Source of the DNA: Dongia_B soli | Lineage (GTDB): Bacteria > Pseudomonadota > Alphaproteobacteria > Dongiales > Dongiaceae | Direction: 5' to 3' | NCBI RefSeq assembly: GCF_034044715.1 | Contig: NZ_JAXCLW010000001.1 | Coordinates: 1,240,001-1,304,000, forward strand | Length of the DNA: 64,000 nt | In this document: piece by piece, positions 40,876-50,178 of the stretch | Layout: each line of letters begins with the position of its first letter | Numbering within the stretch: position 1 is the first letter of the stretch | The notes under the pieces: model-generated | What the model saw: only the letters and a program-made list of their open reading frames with translations | What the model was told of the DNA's origin: nothing | The model's database searches: none | Made by a program: the position numbers and the translations under genes

Positions 40876-42378
40876 ATGTTGGCGATGATCACCGATCCGC
40901 TGCTCGCCACTGCCTTGATTTGCCTGTCCGTTATCGGCTGGCGGTTTATGCCGCCGCGCCCGACCTGGCTTGGACCGGTTTCGACCGCCATCCTCTTTGC
41001 GCTGCTGACGGTGATCCTGATCTACAGCGTCGGCTCGCCGCTCGAACCCACGATCCCGCGTTCCTCGCCCGGCATCACGCTGTGGTTCCAGGTGATCCTG
41101 GCGGCCTGGTGGCTGCTGGGCGCCAGAACCGTCCTGGTCGTGGCCCGCAGCATCCTGATGACCGGCCGGCACTCGCGCGAAGCGAAACTGGTCAGTGATC
41201 TCGTCTCGGGCGGTGTCTATCTCGCCGCCTTGCTGCATGTCATCAATACGATTTTCAACGTGCCGATTGGCGGGCTGGTTGCGACTTCCGGCGTGATCGC
41301 CATCGTCCTGGCGCTGGCGCTGCAGAACAGCCTCGCCGATGTCTTCGCCGGTATCGCCGTCGGCATCGAAGGTCCGATCTCGGTTGGCGACCGCGTCTGG
41401 ATCGAAGGTCCGATCGAGGGCGAGATCGTTGAGATCAACTGGCGCTCCATCCGGATCCGCACCGACAGCAACGACATCGCCATCGTGCCGCATAGCGTCG
41501 TTGCCAAGTCGCGCATCATCAATCGAGACCATCCGACAGCGCGCCGCGGCGATTCCCTCCGGATATCCTGCAATGCAAGCGTGATGCCTGATCACGCCAT
41601 CGATCTCTTGAAACGGGCCGTTCTCCTTTGCCCCATGGTGCTGAAGGAACCCGCGGCCTCGATCGCGCTGGTGCGTATGGGATCGCGGCGCAATGACTAT
41701 GAAATCTCGTTTTCCGTCGCGTCGAGCGGCCAGCTCTGGGCTGCGCGGAACATGTTGATGAAAGAGGTTTCCCGGCAATTCCACTATGCCGGCATCTGGC
41801 CGAAGGAGTGGCCGCGCGCAGCCTCAGGCGGTATGGCCGAGACCGGCGCGCCGGCGCCGACCTCGGCAGCGTTCGATTCCTATCCGCTGGATCGATTGCT
41901 GGATGAGATACCGCTGTTTCACGACTTGTCGCGAGATCATCGGCAACAGCTTGCCGGCAAGCTGATCCGTCACGCGCTCGAACCCCAGGACATCGTCTTC
42001 GCCCAGGGTGCAACCGAGGCCTCGCTCTTCATCATCGCTTCCGGTGTGCTGGAAGTTACCCGGCAGACGCCGGAGCGGACATATGTCGTCGGGCGCATAG
42101 GCTCAGGCGATTATATCGGCGAGATCGGCATGCTGACCGGGTCTCCCCATGCGGCGACGGTGACCGCACTGACGCCCTGTATCGTCTATGAGCTCTGTAA
42201 GACAGATATCGCGCCGCTTCTCGCCGAAACACCGGGACTGGTGGCGGCTTTGGAAGCTTCGGCCCGTCGCGGCCAGGAGCTCATCGCCCGCGCTGTTGCC
42301 GCCGGTGCCAGCGCCCATGCCGGGCCGCCCGGACAACTGCTCGCTCGTATCCGGTCGTTCTTCAACCTGCCGCATTGA
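40876..42378 (+). CDS. MscS-type mechanosensitive channel with cyclic-nucleotide-binding domain
   Basis: 500 residues from ATG 40876 (GAGGTTGAG upstream). Four or so membrane helices are followed by the MscS pore helix and beta domain (VIAIVLALALQNSLADVFAG, GVEGPISVGDRVWIEGPIEG-like stretch, VPHSVVAKSRIINR). Residues about 345-450 form a cNMP-binding-type domain (IIASGVLEVTR, GSGDYIGEIGMLTGSPHAAT). In its phosphate-binding cassette the usual Arg is replaced by His (SPHAAT), so the ligand is uncertain. It is divergent to folC, with 34 bases between the stops. Confidence 0.9.
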   Translation: MLAMITDPLLATALICLSVIGWRFMPPRPTWLGPVSTAILFALLTVILIYSVGSPLEPTIPRSSPGITLWFQVILAAWWLLGARTVLVVARSILMTGRHSREAKLVSDLVSGGVYLAALLHVINTIFNVPIGGLVATSGVIAIVLALALQNSLADVFAGIAVGIEGPISVGDRVWIEGPIEGEIVEINWRSIRIRTDSNDIAIVPHSVVAKSRIINRDHPTARRGDSLRISCNASVMPDHAIDLLKRAVLLCPMVLKEPAASIALVRMGSRRNDYEISFSVASSGQLWAARNMLMKEVSRQFHYAGIWPKEWPRAASGGMAETGAPAPTSAAFDSYPLDRLLDEIPLFHDLSRDHRQQLAGKLIRHALEPQDIVFAQGATEASLFIIASGVLEVTRQTPERTYVVGRIGSGDYIGEIGMLTGSPHAATVTALTPCIVYELCKTDIAPLLAETPGLVAALEASARRGQELIARAVAAGASAHAGPPGQLLARIRSFFNLPH

Positions 42379-42412
42379 AGGCCGTCGGCGGCCCGGATAT
42401 CGGATGAGCGCC

Positions 42413-43726
42413 TCAGCCGTTCTCTGCCAGCACGGTGCCGGCGAGATAGAGCGAACCGCAAATGAGGACGCGGCGCGGTTCGGTGCCGTGGTTGGCGAGG
42501 ATCGATTTCAACGCGGCATCGACCGATTCAAAGCCGCCGGCTGCGAGGCCGACTTGCTGGGCGAAGCCAACGCAGTCTTCGGCGCTGAGGCTGGCATGGT
42601 CGCCGGGGATGGCGACGGCGCTGAGGTCCTCGGCGAGCGGCGCCAGATGCTTCAGGAAGGCCGCCGGTTCCTTGGTGTTGAGCATGCCGAAGATCAGACT
42701 CACTTGCTTGCCGTCTTGCGCCTGCCATTCCTTCAGCATGCCGGCGATGATCTGGCCGGCATCCTCGTTATGGCCGCCATCCAGCCAGAGCTCCCAGCCG
42801 GGCGGCAATTGCCCGACCAGAGGACCGTGCGTCAGATGCTGCATGCGGGCAGGCCAGACGGCCTCGGTCAGGCCCCTGCCAATCGCCGCCTCGCCGAGAT
42901 CGAAGCCTTCCAGCCAGCGCGTCGTCGCGACGGCGGTGGCGGCATTGCCGATCTGGTGCTTGCCGACCAGCGCCGGTGTCGGCAGGTCGAAGCCGCCGCG
43001 CGCATCCTCATAGCGGAAGCCGCCGGGAATATCGCTGACGGACCATTCCTTGCCGAAGCGCCAGAGCGGCGCGTTCAGACGCGCTGCCGCCTCATCGAAC
43101 ACTTTGGCGGCTTCCGGCGGCTGCTGCGCGACGATGGCGGGACGCCCCTGCTTCATGATGCCGGCCTTCACGGCGGCGATCTTTTCCAGCGTGTCGCCGA
43201 GGAACTGCATGTGATCCATCGAGATCGGCATCAGCACGGTGGCGAGCGGCTGGTCGATTACATTGGTGGCGTCGAATTCGCCGCCAAGCCCAGTTTCCAG
43301 CAGCAGGATATCCGCCGGCTCGCGGGTAAAGGCGAGGAAGGCGGCGACGGTGGTGATCTCGAAGAAAGTGATCGGCACGCCGCCATTGGCGCGCTCGCAT
43401 TCCTCCAGCAGCTCGATCAGCGCGGTTTCCTCGATCAGCTTGCCGTTGAGGCGGATGCGCTCATGAAAGCGCACCAGATGCGGCGAGGTATAGACATGCA
43501 CCCGGTAGCCGGCGCATTCGAGCATGGCGCGGAGATAGGCGATGACCGATCCCTTGCCATTGGTGCCGGCAACATGCACGACCGGCGGCAGGCGCTTCTC
43601 CGGATGGCCGACGGCGGCCAGCAGGCGCAGCACGCGGTCCAATTCGAGATCGATGATCTTGGGATGCAGCCGGTTCAGCCGCTCAAGAACGATATCGCTG
43701 TTCTGCGAGGAAGACGCCTGGCCCAT
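42413..43726 (-). CDS. folC: dihydrofolate synthase / folylpolyglutamate synthase
   Basis: 437 residues from ATG 43726. Mur-ligase features: VVHVAGTNGKGSVIAYLRAM (ATP loop), VYTSPHLVRFHERIRLNG, LLETGLGGEFDATNVI and the C-terminal ICGSLYLAGTVLAENG. It adds glutamate to dihydropteroate and extends folate polyglutamates. Last gene of the minus-strand pyrF-to-folC run, 51 bases after accD. A very long open frame on the opposite strand over folC and accD is a composition artefact. Confidence 0.96.
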   Translation of the reverse strand: MGQASSSQNSDIVLERLNRLHPKIIDLELDRVLRLLAAVGHPEKRLPPVVHVAGTNGKGSVIAYLRAMLECAGYRVHVYTSPHLVRFHERIRLNGKLIEETALIELLEECERANGGVPITFFEITTVAAFLAFTREPADILLLETGLGGEFDATNVIDQPLATVLMPISMDHMQFLGDTLEKIAAVKAGIMKQGRPAIVAQQPPEAAKVFDEAAARLNAPLWRFGKEWSVSDIPGGFRYEDARGGFDLPTPALVGKHQIGNAATAVATTRWLEGFDLGEAAIGRGLTEAVWPARMQHLTHGPLVGQLPPGWELWLDGGHNEDAGQIIAGMLKEWQAQDGKQVSLIFGMLNTKEPAAFLKHLAPLAEDLSAVAIPGDHASLSAEDCVGFAQQVGLAAGGFESVDAALKSILANHGTEPRRVLICGSLYLAGTVLAENG

Positions 43727-43777
43727 GGGATCGGCCTCTTTTGCTTGAAAGAAAGCTTATCGGATTGGCGACGGCCG

Positions 43778-44683
43778 TTACTTGCCGCCGCTATTGCCGC
43801 CCGCACTGGGCGGCGCCGGTACGACCGCACCCGGCACCTGCTTGGTCAGCAGGCCGATGATGCGTGCGAGTTCGGTCGGGAGGTCCTTGCGGGCGATGAC
43901 GAGATCGACGATGCCGTGATCCAGCAGATATTCCGCCCGCTGGAAGCCTTCCGGCAATTTCTCGCGGATCGTTTCCTCGATGACACGGGCACCGGCAAAG
44001 CCGATCACCGCGCCGGGTTCGGAAATGTGAATATCGCCCAGCATGGCGAAGGAGGCGCTTACGCCGCCGGTCGTGGGGTCGGTCAGCAACACGATGAAGG
44101 GCAGGCCGGCTTCCTTGACCCGGTCGACGGCGATGACGGAACGCGGCATCTGCATCAGCGACAGGATGCCTTCCTGCATGCGCGCACCGCCCGAGGCGGG
44201 AATGGCGATCATCGCCGCGCGCTCGCGCACCGCGATCTCGGCCGCCTTGACCAGGCCTTCGCCGACCGCGACGCCCATCGAGCCGCCCATGAAATCGAAA
44301 TTGAACGCCGCCGCGACGACTTTCAGCCCGCCGATCGTGCCGCTGGCGACGACGATCGCATCCTGTTCCTCGGTCTTGGCCTGGGCTTCCTTCAAACGCT
44401 CGGTGTATTTCTTGCGGTCGCGGAAACGCAGCGGATCCAGCGGCACCGCCGGCAGCTCGGCGCGCTCATACGTACCGCCATCGAACAGCAGTTCCAGGCG
44501 CCGCTTCACGCCGACCCGCATGTGATGGCCGCAATGCGGGCAGACCCGCAGATTGGCTTCCAGCTCGCGATGGAAAATCATCTGGCCGCAGGCGCCGCAT
44601 TTGTCCCAGAGATTATCCGGCACCTCCGCCTTGCGCACCAAAGCGCGGATCTTCGGGCGGACAAAATTGGTCAACCAGCTCAT
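43778..44683 (-). CDS. accD: acetyl-CoA carboxylase carboxyltransferase subunit beta
   Basis: 301 residues from ATG 44683 (AGGGA upstream). The N-terminal zinc ribbon CGACGQ...CPHCGHH, then NFDFMGGSMGVAVGEGLVKA, the PASGGARMQEG block and LTDPTTGGVSASFAMLGD identify the beta-carboxyltransferase. With AccA it transfers carboxyl from biotin carrier to acetyl-CoA to make malonyl-CoA. Lies between trpA (31 bases) and folC, the conserved alphaproteobacterial order. Confidence 0.97.
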   Translation of the reverse strand: MSWLTNFVRPKIRALVRKAEVPDNLWDKCGACGQMIFHRELEANLRVCPHCGHHMRVGVKRRLELLFDGGTYERAELPAVPLDPLRFRDRKKYTERLKEAQAKTEEQDAIVVASGTIGGLKVVAAAFNFDFMGGSMGVAVGEGLVKAAEIAVRERAAMIAIPASGGARMQEGILSLMQMPRSVIAVDRVKEAGLPFIVLLTDPTTGGVSASFAMLGDIHISEPGAVIGFAGARVIEETIREKLPEGFQRAEYLLDHGIVDLVIARKDLPTELARIIGLLTKQVPGAVVPAPPSAGGNSGGK

Positions 44684-44714
44684 TCAATCATCCCTTATAC
44701 GGGTCGTGTTGTTA

Positions 44715-45575
44715 TTAAGCGCGCCCGCGCCGCACGCCGGCGGCAAGGTCGCGTATCAAGGAAAGCACTGCTTCCACCAAACCGGCTTTCGGCCGGCCAT
44801 TGGTGTCGAGATTATCGGCGATGCGCTGAATCAAGGCCGAGCCGACCACCGCCGCATCGGCGGCCTTGGCGACGGCGGCGGCCTGATCGGCGGTCTTGAT
44901 GCCAAAGCCGACGGCAAGCGGCAGATTGGTATGCCGCTTCAACCGGGTAATGGCGGCGGCGATATCGGCATTGGCCGCCGAGCGTGTGCCGGTGATGCCG
45001 GCGATCGAGACGTAATAGACGAAGCCCGATGTGTTTTTCAGCACCGCCGGCAGGCGCTTGTCATCGGTGGTCGGCGTCGCCAGGCGGATGAAGTTAAGAC
45101 CCGCCTTCAAGGCCGGCATACAAAGTTCGGCATCTTCCTCCGGTGGCAGATCGACGACAATCAAGCCATCGACACCGGCAGCAAGCGCGTCCACCAGGAA
45201 GGTTTCGACGCCATAGGAGTAGATCGGATTGTAATAGCCCATCAGCACGATGGGCGTATCGTTGTCGTTTTGGCGGAAGTCGCGCACCATCTGTAATGTG
45301 CGCTTCAGCGTCATGCCGGATTTCAGGGCGCGGAGACCTGCCGCCTGGATTGCCGGACCGTCAGCCATGGGATCGGTGAAGGGCATGCCGAGCTCGATCA
45401 CATCGGCGCCGGCCGCTGGCATGGCTTTCAGCAATTGCAGCGACAGATCGTAATCGGGATCGCCGGCGGTGATGAAGGTGACGAGGCCGGCGCGGCCTTG
45501 TGTCTTGAGATCGGCAAAGCGGCGCTCGATCCGGGTGGTCGTCAAATCCGTCATGCTTGCCACGGTTGCGCTCAC
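44715..45575 (-). CDS. trpA: tryptophan synthase alpha chain
   Basis: 286 residues from a GTG at 45575 that overlaps the trpB stop (GTGA), giving tight coupling; ATG 45554 (MTDLTTTRIERRF) is a good alternative. LVTFITAGDPDYDLSLQLL, the catalytic Glu in VIELGMPFTDPMADGPAIQ and ADAAVVGSALIQRI define TrpA. It cleaves indole-3-glycerol phosphate to indole, which is channelled to TrpB. Followed by accD. Confidence 0.96.
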   Translation of the reverse strand: MSATVASMTDLTTTRIERRFADLKTQGRAGLVTFITAGDPDYDLSLQLLKAMPAAGADVIELGMPFTDPMADGPAIQAAGLRALKSGMTLKRTLQMVRDFRQNDNDTPIVLMGYYNPIYSYGVETFLVDALAAGVDGLIVVDLPPEEDAELCMPALKAGLNFIRLATPTTDDKRLPAVLKNTSGFVYYVSIAGITGTRSAANADIAAAITRLKRHTNLPLAVGFGIKTADQAAAVAKAADAAVVGSALIQRIADNLDTNGRPKAGLVEAVLSLIRDLAAGVRRGRA

Positions 45576-46798
45576 AGCACGGTCCCCAGTTTTTCGGCGA
45601 CGGCAAAGATGTCCTTGTCGCCCCGGCCGCTCAGGCACATGACCAACAGATGCTCGCGCGGCAAAGTGGGCGCGAGTTTGCTGACATAGGCCAAGGCATG
45701 GGCCGGTTCCAAAGCCGGGATGATGCCTTCGAGGGCGCTGCAGAGTTGGAAGGCATCCAAGGTCTCCTGGTCGGTCGCGGAGACATATTTCACCCGCTTC
45801 ATGTCATGCAGCCAGGCATGTTCCGGGCCAATGCCGGGATAATCGAGGCCGGCCGAGATTGAATGCGCGTCCTTGATCTGGCCGTCATCATCCTGCAGGA
45901 GATAAGTGCGGTTGCCGTGCAGCACGCCGGGCCGGCCGCCGGTCAGCGAGGCGGCATGACGCCCGGTCTCGACACCATCGCCGCCGGCTTCGACGCCGTA
46001 AATTGCGACGCTGGGATCATCGAGGAAGGGATGGAACAGGCCCATGGCATTGGAGCCGCCGCCGATACAGGCGACCAGCGAATCCGGCAGGCGGCCTTCC
46101 TGCTCCATCATCTGCTCGCGGGTTTCGGTGCCGATCACCGATTGGAAGTCGCGCACCATGGCCGGATAGGGATGCGGGCCGGCGACCGTGCCGATGATAT
46201 AGAAGGTATTCTCGACATTGCTGACCCAGTCGCGCAGGGCGTCATTCATTGCATCCTTCAAGGTCGCGGTGCCGGAGTGAACCGGAATGACCTCGGCGCC
46301 CAGCAGGCGCATACGGAAGACATTGGGCTTCTGCCGCTCGATATCGGTGGCGCCCATATAAACGGTGCAGGGCAGGCCGAAGCGGGCGCAGAGGGTTGCG
46401 GTGGCGACGCCATGTTGCCCGGCGCCGGTCTCGGCGATGACGCGGGTCTTGCCCATCCGCTTCGCCAGCAGGATCTGGCCGAGGCAGTTATTGACCTTGT
46501 GAGAACCGGTATGGTTCAGCTCTTCGCGCTTGAAGTAAACCTTGGCGCCGCCGAAATGCTCGGTCAGCCGCTCGGCGAAATAAAGCGGGCTCGGCCGGCC
46601 GATATAATGCTGACGGAACGAGGCCATCTCGGCGGCGAAAGCGGGGTCCTTCCTGGCGTCGTTATAGGCCTTTTCCAGGTCCAGGATCAGCGGCATCAAG
46701 GTTTCCGCGACGAAGCGGCCGCCGAACAGGCCGAACCGGCCCCGGTCATCCGGGCCGGTGCGATAACTGTTCAACTGGGAGGATGGTGTGACGCTCAC
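45572..46798 (-). CDS. trpB: tryptophan synthase beta chain
   Basis: 408 residues from a GTG at 46798 (AGGA upstream); an in-frame TTG at 46837 would add 13 residues. The PLP Lys is in LNHTGSHKVNNCLGQIL, with AETGAGQHGVATATLCARFG and the phosphate loop GGGSNAMGLFHPF. It condenses indole with serine to make tryptophan. It sits between trpF (103 bases upstream) and trpA (overlap), and the normal length supports the chosen start. Confidence 0.96.
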   Translation of the reverse strand: MSVTPSSQLNSYRTGPDDRGRFGLFGGRFVAETLMPLILDLEKAYNDARKDPAFAAEMASFRQHYIGRPSPLYFAERLTEHFGGAKVYFKREELNHTGSHKVNNCLGQILLAKRMGKTRVIAETGAGQHGVATATLCARFGLPCTVYMGATDIERQKPNVFRMRLLGAEVIPVHSGTATLKDAMNDALRDWVSNVENTFYIIGTVAGPHPYPAMVRDFQSVIGTETREQMMEQEGRLPDSLVACIGGGSNAMGLFHPFLDDPSVAIYGVEAGGDGVETGRHAASLTGGRPGVLHGNRTYLLQDDDGQIKDAHSISAGLDYPGIGPEHAWLHDMKRVKYVSATDQETLDAFQLCSALEGIIPALEPAHALAYVSKLAPTLPREHLLVMCLSGRGDKDIFAVAEKLGTVL

Positions 46799-46901
46799 GT
46801 TGCGATCCTGAGAAAAAACTGGCGATTCGCGCCGCAATCAACCACAGCACGGCGCAAAGGTCAAAGGGGTGGTCACAGGGTTCGGCCTGGGCCGCCCAGG
46901 G

Positions 46902-47549
46902 CTAAAGGCCCTCGGCAACTCGAAGGAAGTCCTTGATTTTTTGAAGATTCTTCTCACCCGGCCGGTCCTCGACCCCTGACGAGGTGTCGGCCGCGCGGGC
47001 ACCGCTCGCCCGGACTGCCTCGGCAAGGTTGTCCGCGGTCAAACCGCCCGCCAGCATCCAGGGAATGCCGAACTGCTGCCCGGCCAGCAAGGACCAGTCG
47101 AAACTGACGGCATTGCCGCCCGGCAGTGCATCCGTCTTGCTCGCCGGCGGCTTGGCATCAAAAAGCAACCGGTCAGCGACTTTCTCGTAAGCTCTGGCCT
47201 GTGCGAGGTCGCCGGCCTCGCCGATCTGCAACGCCTTCATCACCGGTAGGCCGAAGCGCTGCCGGATTTCGGCCACGCGCTCCGGCGTCTCCTTGCCATG
47301 CAGTTGCAGCAGGTCGAGGGGGCAGGCTGCCAGGATGGCGGCGATCTGCTCATCGCTCGCATCGACCATCAGGCCGGTGCGGATAACTTTGCCGGCGGCA
47401 AGGCGGCTTAACTCGCCAGCCGCTTCGGCGGTGATATTGCGCGGGCTCTTGGCAAAGAAAACCAAACCGATATGGCTGGCGCCGTGGCCGATCGCCGTTT
47501 CGACCGCCGCCGGGGTCGTCAAGCCGCAGATTTTGGCTTCGAATGCCAT
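46902..47549 (-). CDS. trpF: phosphoribosylanthranilate isomerase
   Basis: 215 residues from ATG 47549, with GGTGAGG upstream. KICGLTTPAAVETAIGHGA (active Cys), GLVFFAKSPRNI, LLQLHGKETPERVAEI (active Asp equivalent region) and the phosphate motif AADTSSGVEDRPGEK are complete. It converts phosphoribosylanthranilate to CdRP in tryptophan synthesis. It follows the membrane-protein gene by 12 bases, so it is cotranscribed with it. Confidence 0.95.
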   Translation of the reverse strand: MAFEAKICGLTTPAAVETAIGHGASHIGLVFFAKSPRNITAEAAGELSRLAAGKVIRTGLMVDASDEQIAAILAACPLDLLQLHGKETPERVAEIRQRFGLPVMKALQIGEAGDLAQARAYEKVADRLLFDAKPPASKTDALPGGNAVSFDWSLLAGQQFGIPWMLAGGLTADNLAEAVRASGARAADTSSGVEDRPGEKNLQKIKDFLRVAEGL

Positions 47550-47561
47550 GACAACCTCACC

Positions 47562-48398
47562 TCAGGCCCGCACGCCGAGCAGCCGGCGATAGCCAGCTGC
47601 GATCACGCCGCATTGCGCAAGGGTGGCGGCAATCTGCGCCACACAGCCGATCAGCAGCATCGTATAGGGTGCCGCATCGGCCAGCCCGGTTCCCTCGGCG
47701 ATCAAGCGAATCACGATCATCAACAGCAGGAAGGGGGCCTCGACCAGCAGGCAGGCCAGCAGCAGGATCCAGCCCTGTCCCTGGGAGGCCTCCCAGGCCT
47801 GGCGCAGGCTGATCGGCTGGCCGATAGCGATCGCGACCAAGGCCAGCGCCAAGCGGACGCCGACCACGCCGATCAGCAGGGCGGCGATCAGGATACCAAT
47901 CTGCGCCGCCGCGCCCAGCAGCAGGGCGATCGGTATGGAGACCAGGGCCAGCACAATCGAGCCGCAGAAACCAAGCGCGAAAGCGCCAAGCAGGAAGATC
48001 ACATGCAGGCGCCGCAGCGCCAGCCCCAGTCCTTCCACAGCACTGGGACCGAGCAGGAGAAAGCGCAGCCAGTTCACCGAGAGCAAGGAGAGGCCAATGA
48101 CGATGATGATGGCGGTCACCATCAGCGGCCCGGCGGCGTCGGGATTAAGCTGGGATGATCCTTGGTCAAGGCCGCCGGTAAACATCTGTTCGAAGGCCGG
48201 GGCGCCGTAAAGGGAGCCCAGAAAATAGATTGCCAGAGGCACGATGCCGAGACGCAACGCGTCGTCGCGGCATAGCATCAGGCTCTGCAAGCTGACGCGC
48301 ACCAATTGCATCACGGCGAGGCGTCGCTCCGGTCCCGTCCCATGGGGGCCGGAACCGTGATTGTGCTGCGGAAAACGTGAATCGGGTCGATCGAACAT
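47562..48398 (-). CDS. hypothetical multi-spanning membrane protein
   Basis: 278 residues. A 30-residue His/Gly/Pro-rich head is followed by six hydrophobic segments, including LMVTAIIIVIGLSLLSVNWL, VIFLLGAFALGFCGSIVLAL and IGILIAALLIGVVGVRLALA. No signature is recognised; the pattern loosely resembles YIP1/DUF-type integral membrane proteins. It is placed between pyrF (12 bases upstream) and trpF (12 bases downstream), so it is part of that operon, with no clear functional link to nucleotide or tryptophan synthesis. Confidence 0.75.
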   Translation of the reverse strand: MFDRPDSRFPQHNHGSGPHGTGPERRLAVMQLVRVSLQSLMLCRDDALRLGIVPLAIYFLGSLYGAPAFEQMFTGGLDQGSSQLNPDAAGPLMVTAIIIVIGLSLLSVNWLRFLLLGPSAVEGLGLALRRLHVIFLLGAFALGFCGSIVLALVSIPIALLLGAAAQIGILIAALLIGVVGVRLALALVAIAIGQPISLRQAWEASQGQGWILLLACLLVEAPFLLLMIVIRLIAEGTGLADAAPYTMLLIGCVAQIAATLAQCGVIAAGYRRLLGVRA

Positions 48399-48410
48399 TC
48401 AGATCTCGAA

Positions 48411-49211
48411 TCAGGCTCGGGTTCGGTTATTGCCAGGACGGCTGGCGATTTCATCCGCAATGCGTTTTGCCGCCGCAACCGGATCACCGGCGCTGGTGAT
48501 CGGGCGACCGATCACCAGATAATCGGCGCCTGCCTCCATCGCCTCGGCCGGTGTCATGATGCGCTTCTGATCGCCGGTCGCGGCCCAGGCCGGACGGATG
48601 CCCGGTGTAACCAGCAGGAAATCGGCTCCCAGGTCCTGGCGCAGAACGGCGATTTCCTTGGCCGAACAAACCACGCCATCAAGGCCGCATTCGCGGGTCA
48701 AAGCGGCCAGGCGCCGGACCTGATCCTGTGGATCGGCCGGCTGGCCCACTTCCGCCAGATCATTGCCGGCAAAGCTGGTAAGGACGGTGACGGCGATGAG
48801 CTTGGGGGGTGTGACACCCAGTTTCGCGGCACGGTCATGGGCGGCTTCCCGGGCTGCCACCATCATGGCGCGGCCACCGCTTGCATGCACGTTCAGAATG
48901 AAGGGGCATAAAGGCGCCACGGCGCGCACCGCACCGGCCACCGTATTGGGGATATCGTGGAATTTCAGGTCAAGAAAGACCGGTTGGCCGAGTTCGCTGA
49001 TACGGGCGACACCCGCCGCGCCATTTGCCATGAAAAATTCAAGGCCAAGCTTGAGCCCGCCGACATGGCCGCGCAACGCATTGGCCAGTGCCCCTGCCTG
49101 GGTTGGGTCGGTCGTATCCAATGCCACCAGGATTGGCGCCACTGCCTGCGTGCCCACACTTTCAGTTGCTAGCCCTGCAGCCATTTCCGCTCGCTTTGTC
49201 CTCACTGCCAT
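48411..49211 (-). CDS. pyrF: orotidine-5'-phosphate decarboxylase
   Basis: 266 residues from ATG 49211; ATG 49184 is an equally good start, and neither has a strong ribosome site. The active-site block PVFLDLKFHDIPNTVAGAV contains the D-x-K-x-x-D array, with ILVALDTTDPTQAGALANAL at the N-terminal strand and LVTPGIRPA plus YLVIGRPITSAGDPVAAA for phosphate binding. It decarboxylates OMP to UMP, the last step of de novo pyrimidine synthesis. First gene of the minus-strand pyrF-to-folC run. Confidence 0.96.
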   Translation of the reverse strand: MAVRTKRAEMAAGLATESVGTQAVAPILVALDTTDPTQAGALANALRGHVGGLKLGLEFFMANGAAGVARISELGQPVFLDLKFHDIPNTVAGAVRAVAPLCPFILNVHASGGRAMMVAAREAAHDRAAKLGVTPPKLIAVTVLTSFAGNDLAEVGQPADPQDQVRRLAALTRECGLDGVVCSAKEIAVLRQDLGADFLLVTPGIRPAWAATGDQKRIMTPAEAMEAGADYLVIGRPITSAGDPVAAAKRIADEIASRPGNNRTRA

Positions 49212-49607
49212 CTCTCGCGACGCGTTGTAGCCTTGCGGCGGAAACGCGGATAGTTGAAAACAGACCCAATTCCTAAGTAAACCCACCAACATTCACATGG
49301 TGCTTCTATCCCAGTTTCCCCAGCCCGTCATCGGGCGGGCATCAGCGGCCCGGTATCTCAGGAAGACGCGACTGCATAACCGGAGATGTAGAAGGACTTG
49401 ACCCGATCGGGGGTGGATGTGCTAACCCTCTGATTAATGATGGTTATCTGGATTGAAGATGTTGCTGTCCTAATCGCCTCTCCGCCACTCGTTGCCGAGT
49501 GACATTTTCCCGCCGTTCGCGCATTTCGCCGGCCACCCGGTGGTATGGCGCAATTCGACCGACTCCATTGCCTCTGTGGCGCAGGATTCCCAAGTTTAGG
49601 TGACCAA
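49212..49607. other. 396-base gap between pyrF and the Rrf2-type regulator
   Basis: This divergent region must carry both promoters. On the plus strand TTGACC (49398-49403), a 17-base spacer and GCTAAC (49421-49426) form a weak promoter candidate for the regulator. No gene, RNA or obvious palindromic NsrR site was found; frames on either strand look like shadows. Confidence 0.4.
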
Positions 49608-50081
49608 ATGCAGGTGACGCAATTCACCGACTATGCCGTTCGAACCTTGATTTACCTCTGCCTCCAACCCGACCGGCGGGCCACGGTCGAAGAAATCGCG
49701 GCGCGGCTGCATGTTTCTGCCAGCCATTTGACCAAGGTGGTGCACCGCCTTGGTCGCATCGGCGTGATCGAGACCCTGCGCGGCCGGCGTGGGGGGCTCC
49801 GGCTGAATATGGCGCCAGATCAGATTTCCGCGGGATGGTTGTTTCGTCAGACCGAGGACAATCTTGCGCTTGCAGATTGTTTTGAATCCGCCGGCTGCGA
49901 CTGTCCCTTGTCAGGAAATTGCCACATGACGGGAATATTGCAGGAAGCGCTGCAGGCTTTTCTTACCGTTCTGGACCGCTACAGCCTCGCCGATTTGGTG
50001 CGCGATCAAACGTTATTGCGCCAGCTTCTCGGCCAGGCTGCGGTTGAGCCGGTCGCGGGATTGCCACAAGCGGCCCAGTGA
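49608..50081 (+). CDS. Rrf2 family transcriptional regulator (NsrR-like)
   Basis: 157 residues from ATG 49608 (MQVTQFTDYAVRTLIYLCLQ). The winged helix (ARLHVSASHLTKVVHRLGRI, then LRGRRGGLRL) and the C-terminal cysteines identify the Rrf2 family. Cys91, Cys99 and Cys105 have the x7, x5 spacing I recall for the cluster ligands of Bacillus NsrR, with an extra Cys97. NsrR-type proteins sense nitric oxide through a Fe-S cluster and repress NO-detoxifying genes. None of the usual targets (hmp, norB, ytfE) is beside it. Confidence 0.86.
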   Translation: MQVTQFTDYAVRTLIYLCLQPDRRATVEEIAARLHVSASHLTKVVHRLGRIGVIETLRGRRGGLRLNMAPDQISAGWLFRQTEDNLALADCFESAGCDCPLSGNCHMTGILQEALQAFLTVLDRYSLADLVRDQTLLRQLLGQAAVEPVAGLPQAAQ

Positions 50082-50178
50082 TTGCAGCATTCTGGCCTTA
50101 TCGCTTGAAACGCGCTATCTGCCGTCATCTGGAATGATAGGCTGCCGGTCGAACCGGCGATGGGAATCGGAAGGAAGG

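Noticed and set aside
42188..44899. 903-codon open frame on the plus strand across folC and accD
   Set aside because: It lies antisense to two well-recognised genes and has no domain; long antisense frames are common in GC-rich codons.
49358..49627. 89-codon minus-strand frame in the pyrF-Rrf2 gap
   Set aside because: It overlaps the regulator start and has low-complexity Ser/Arg composition with no ribosome site.
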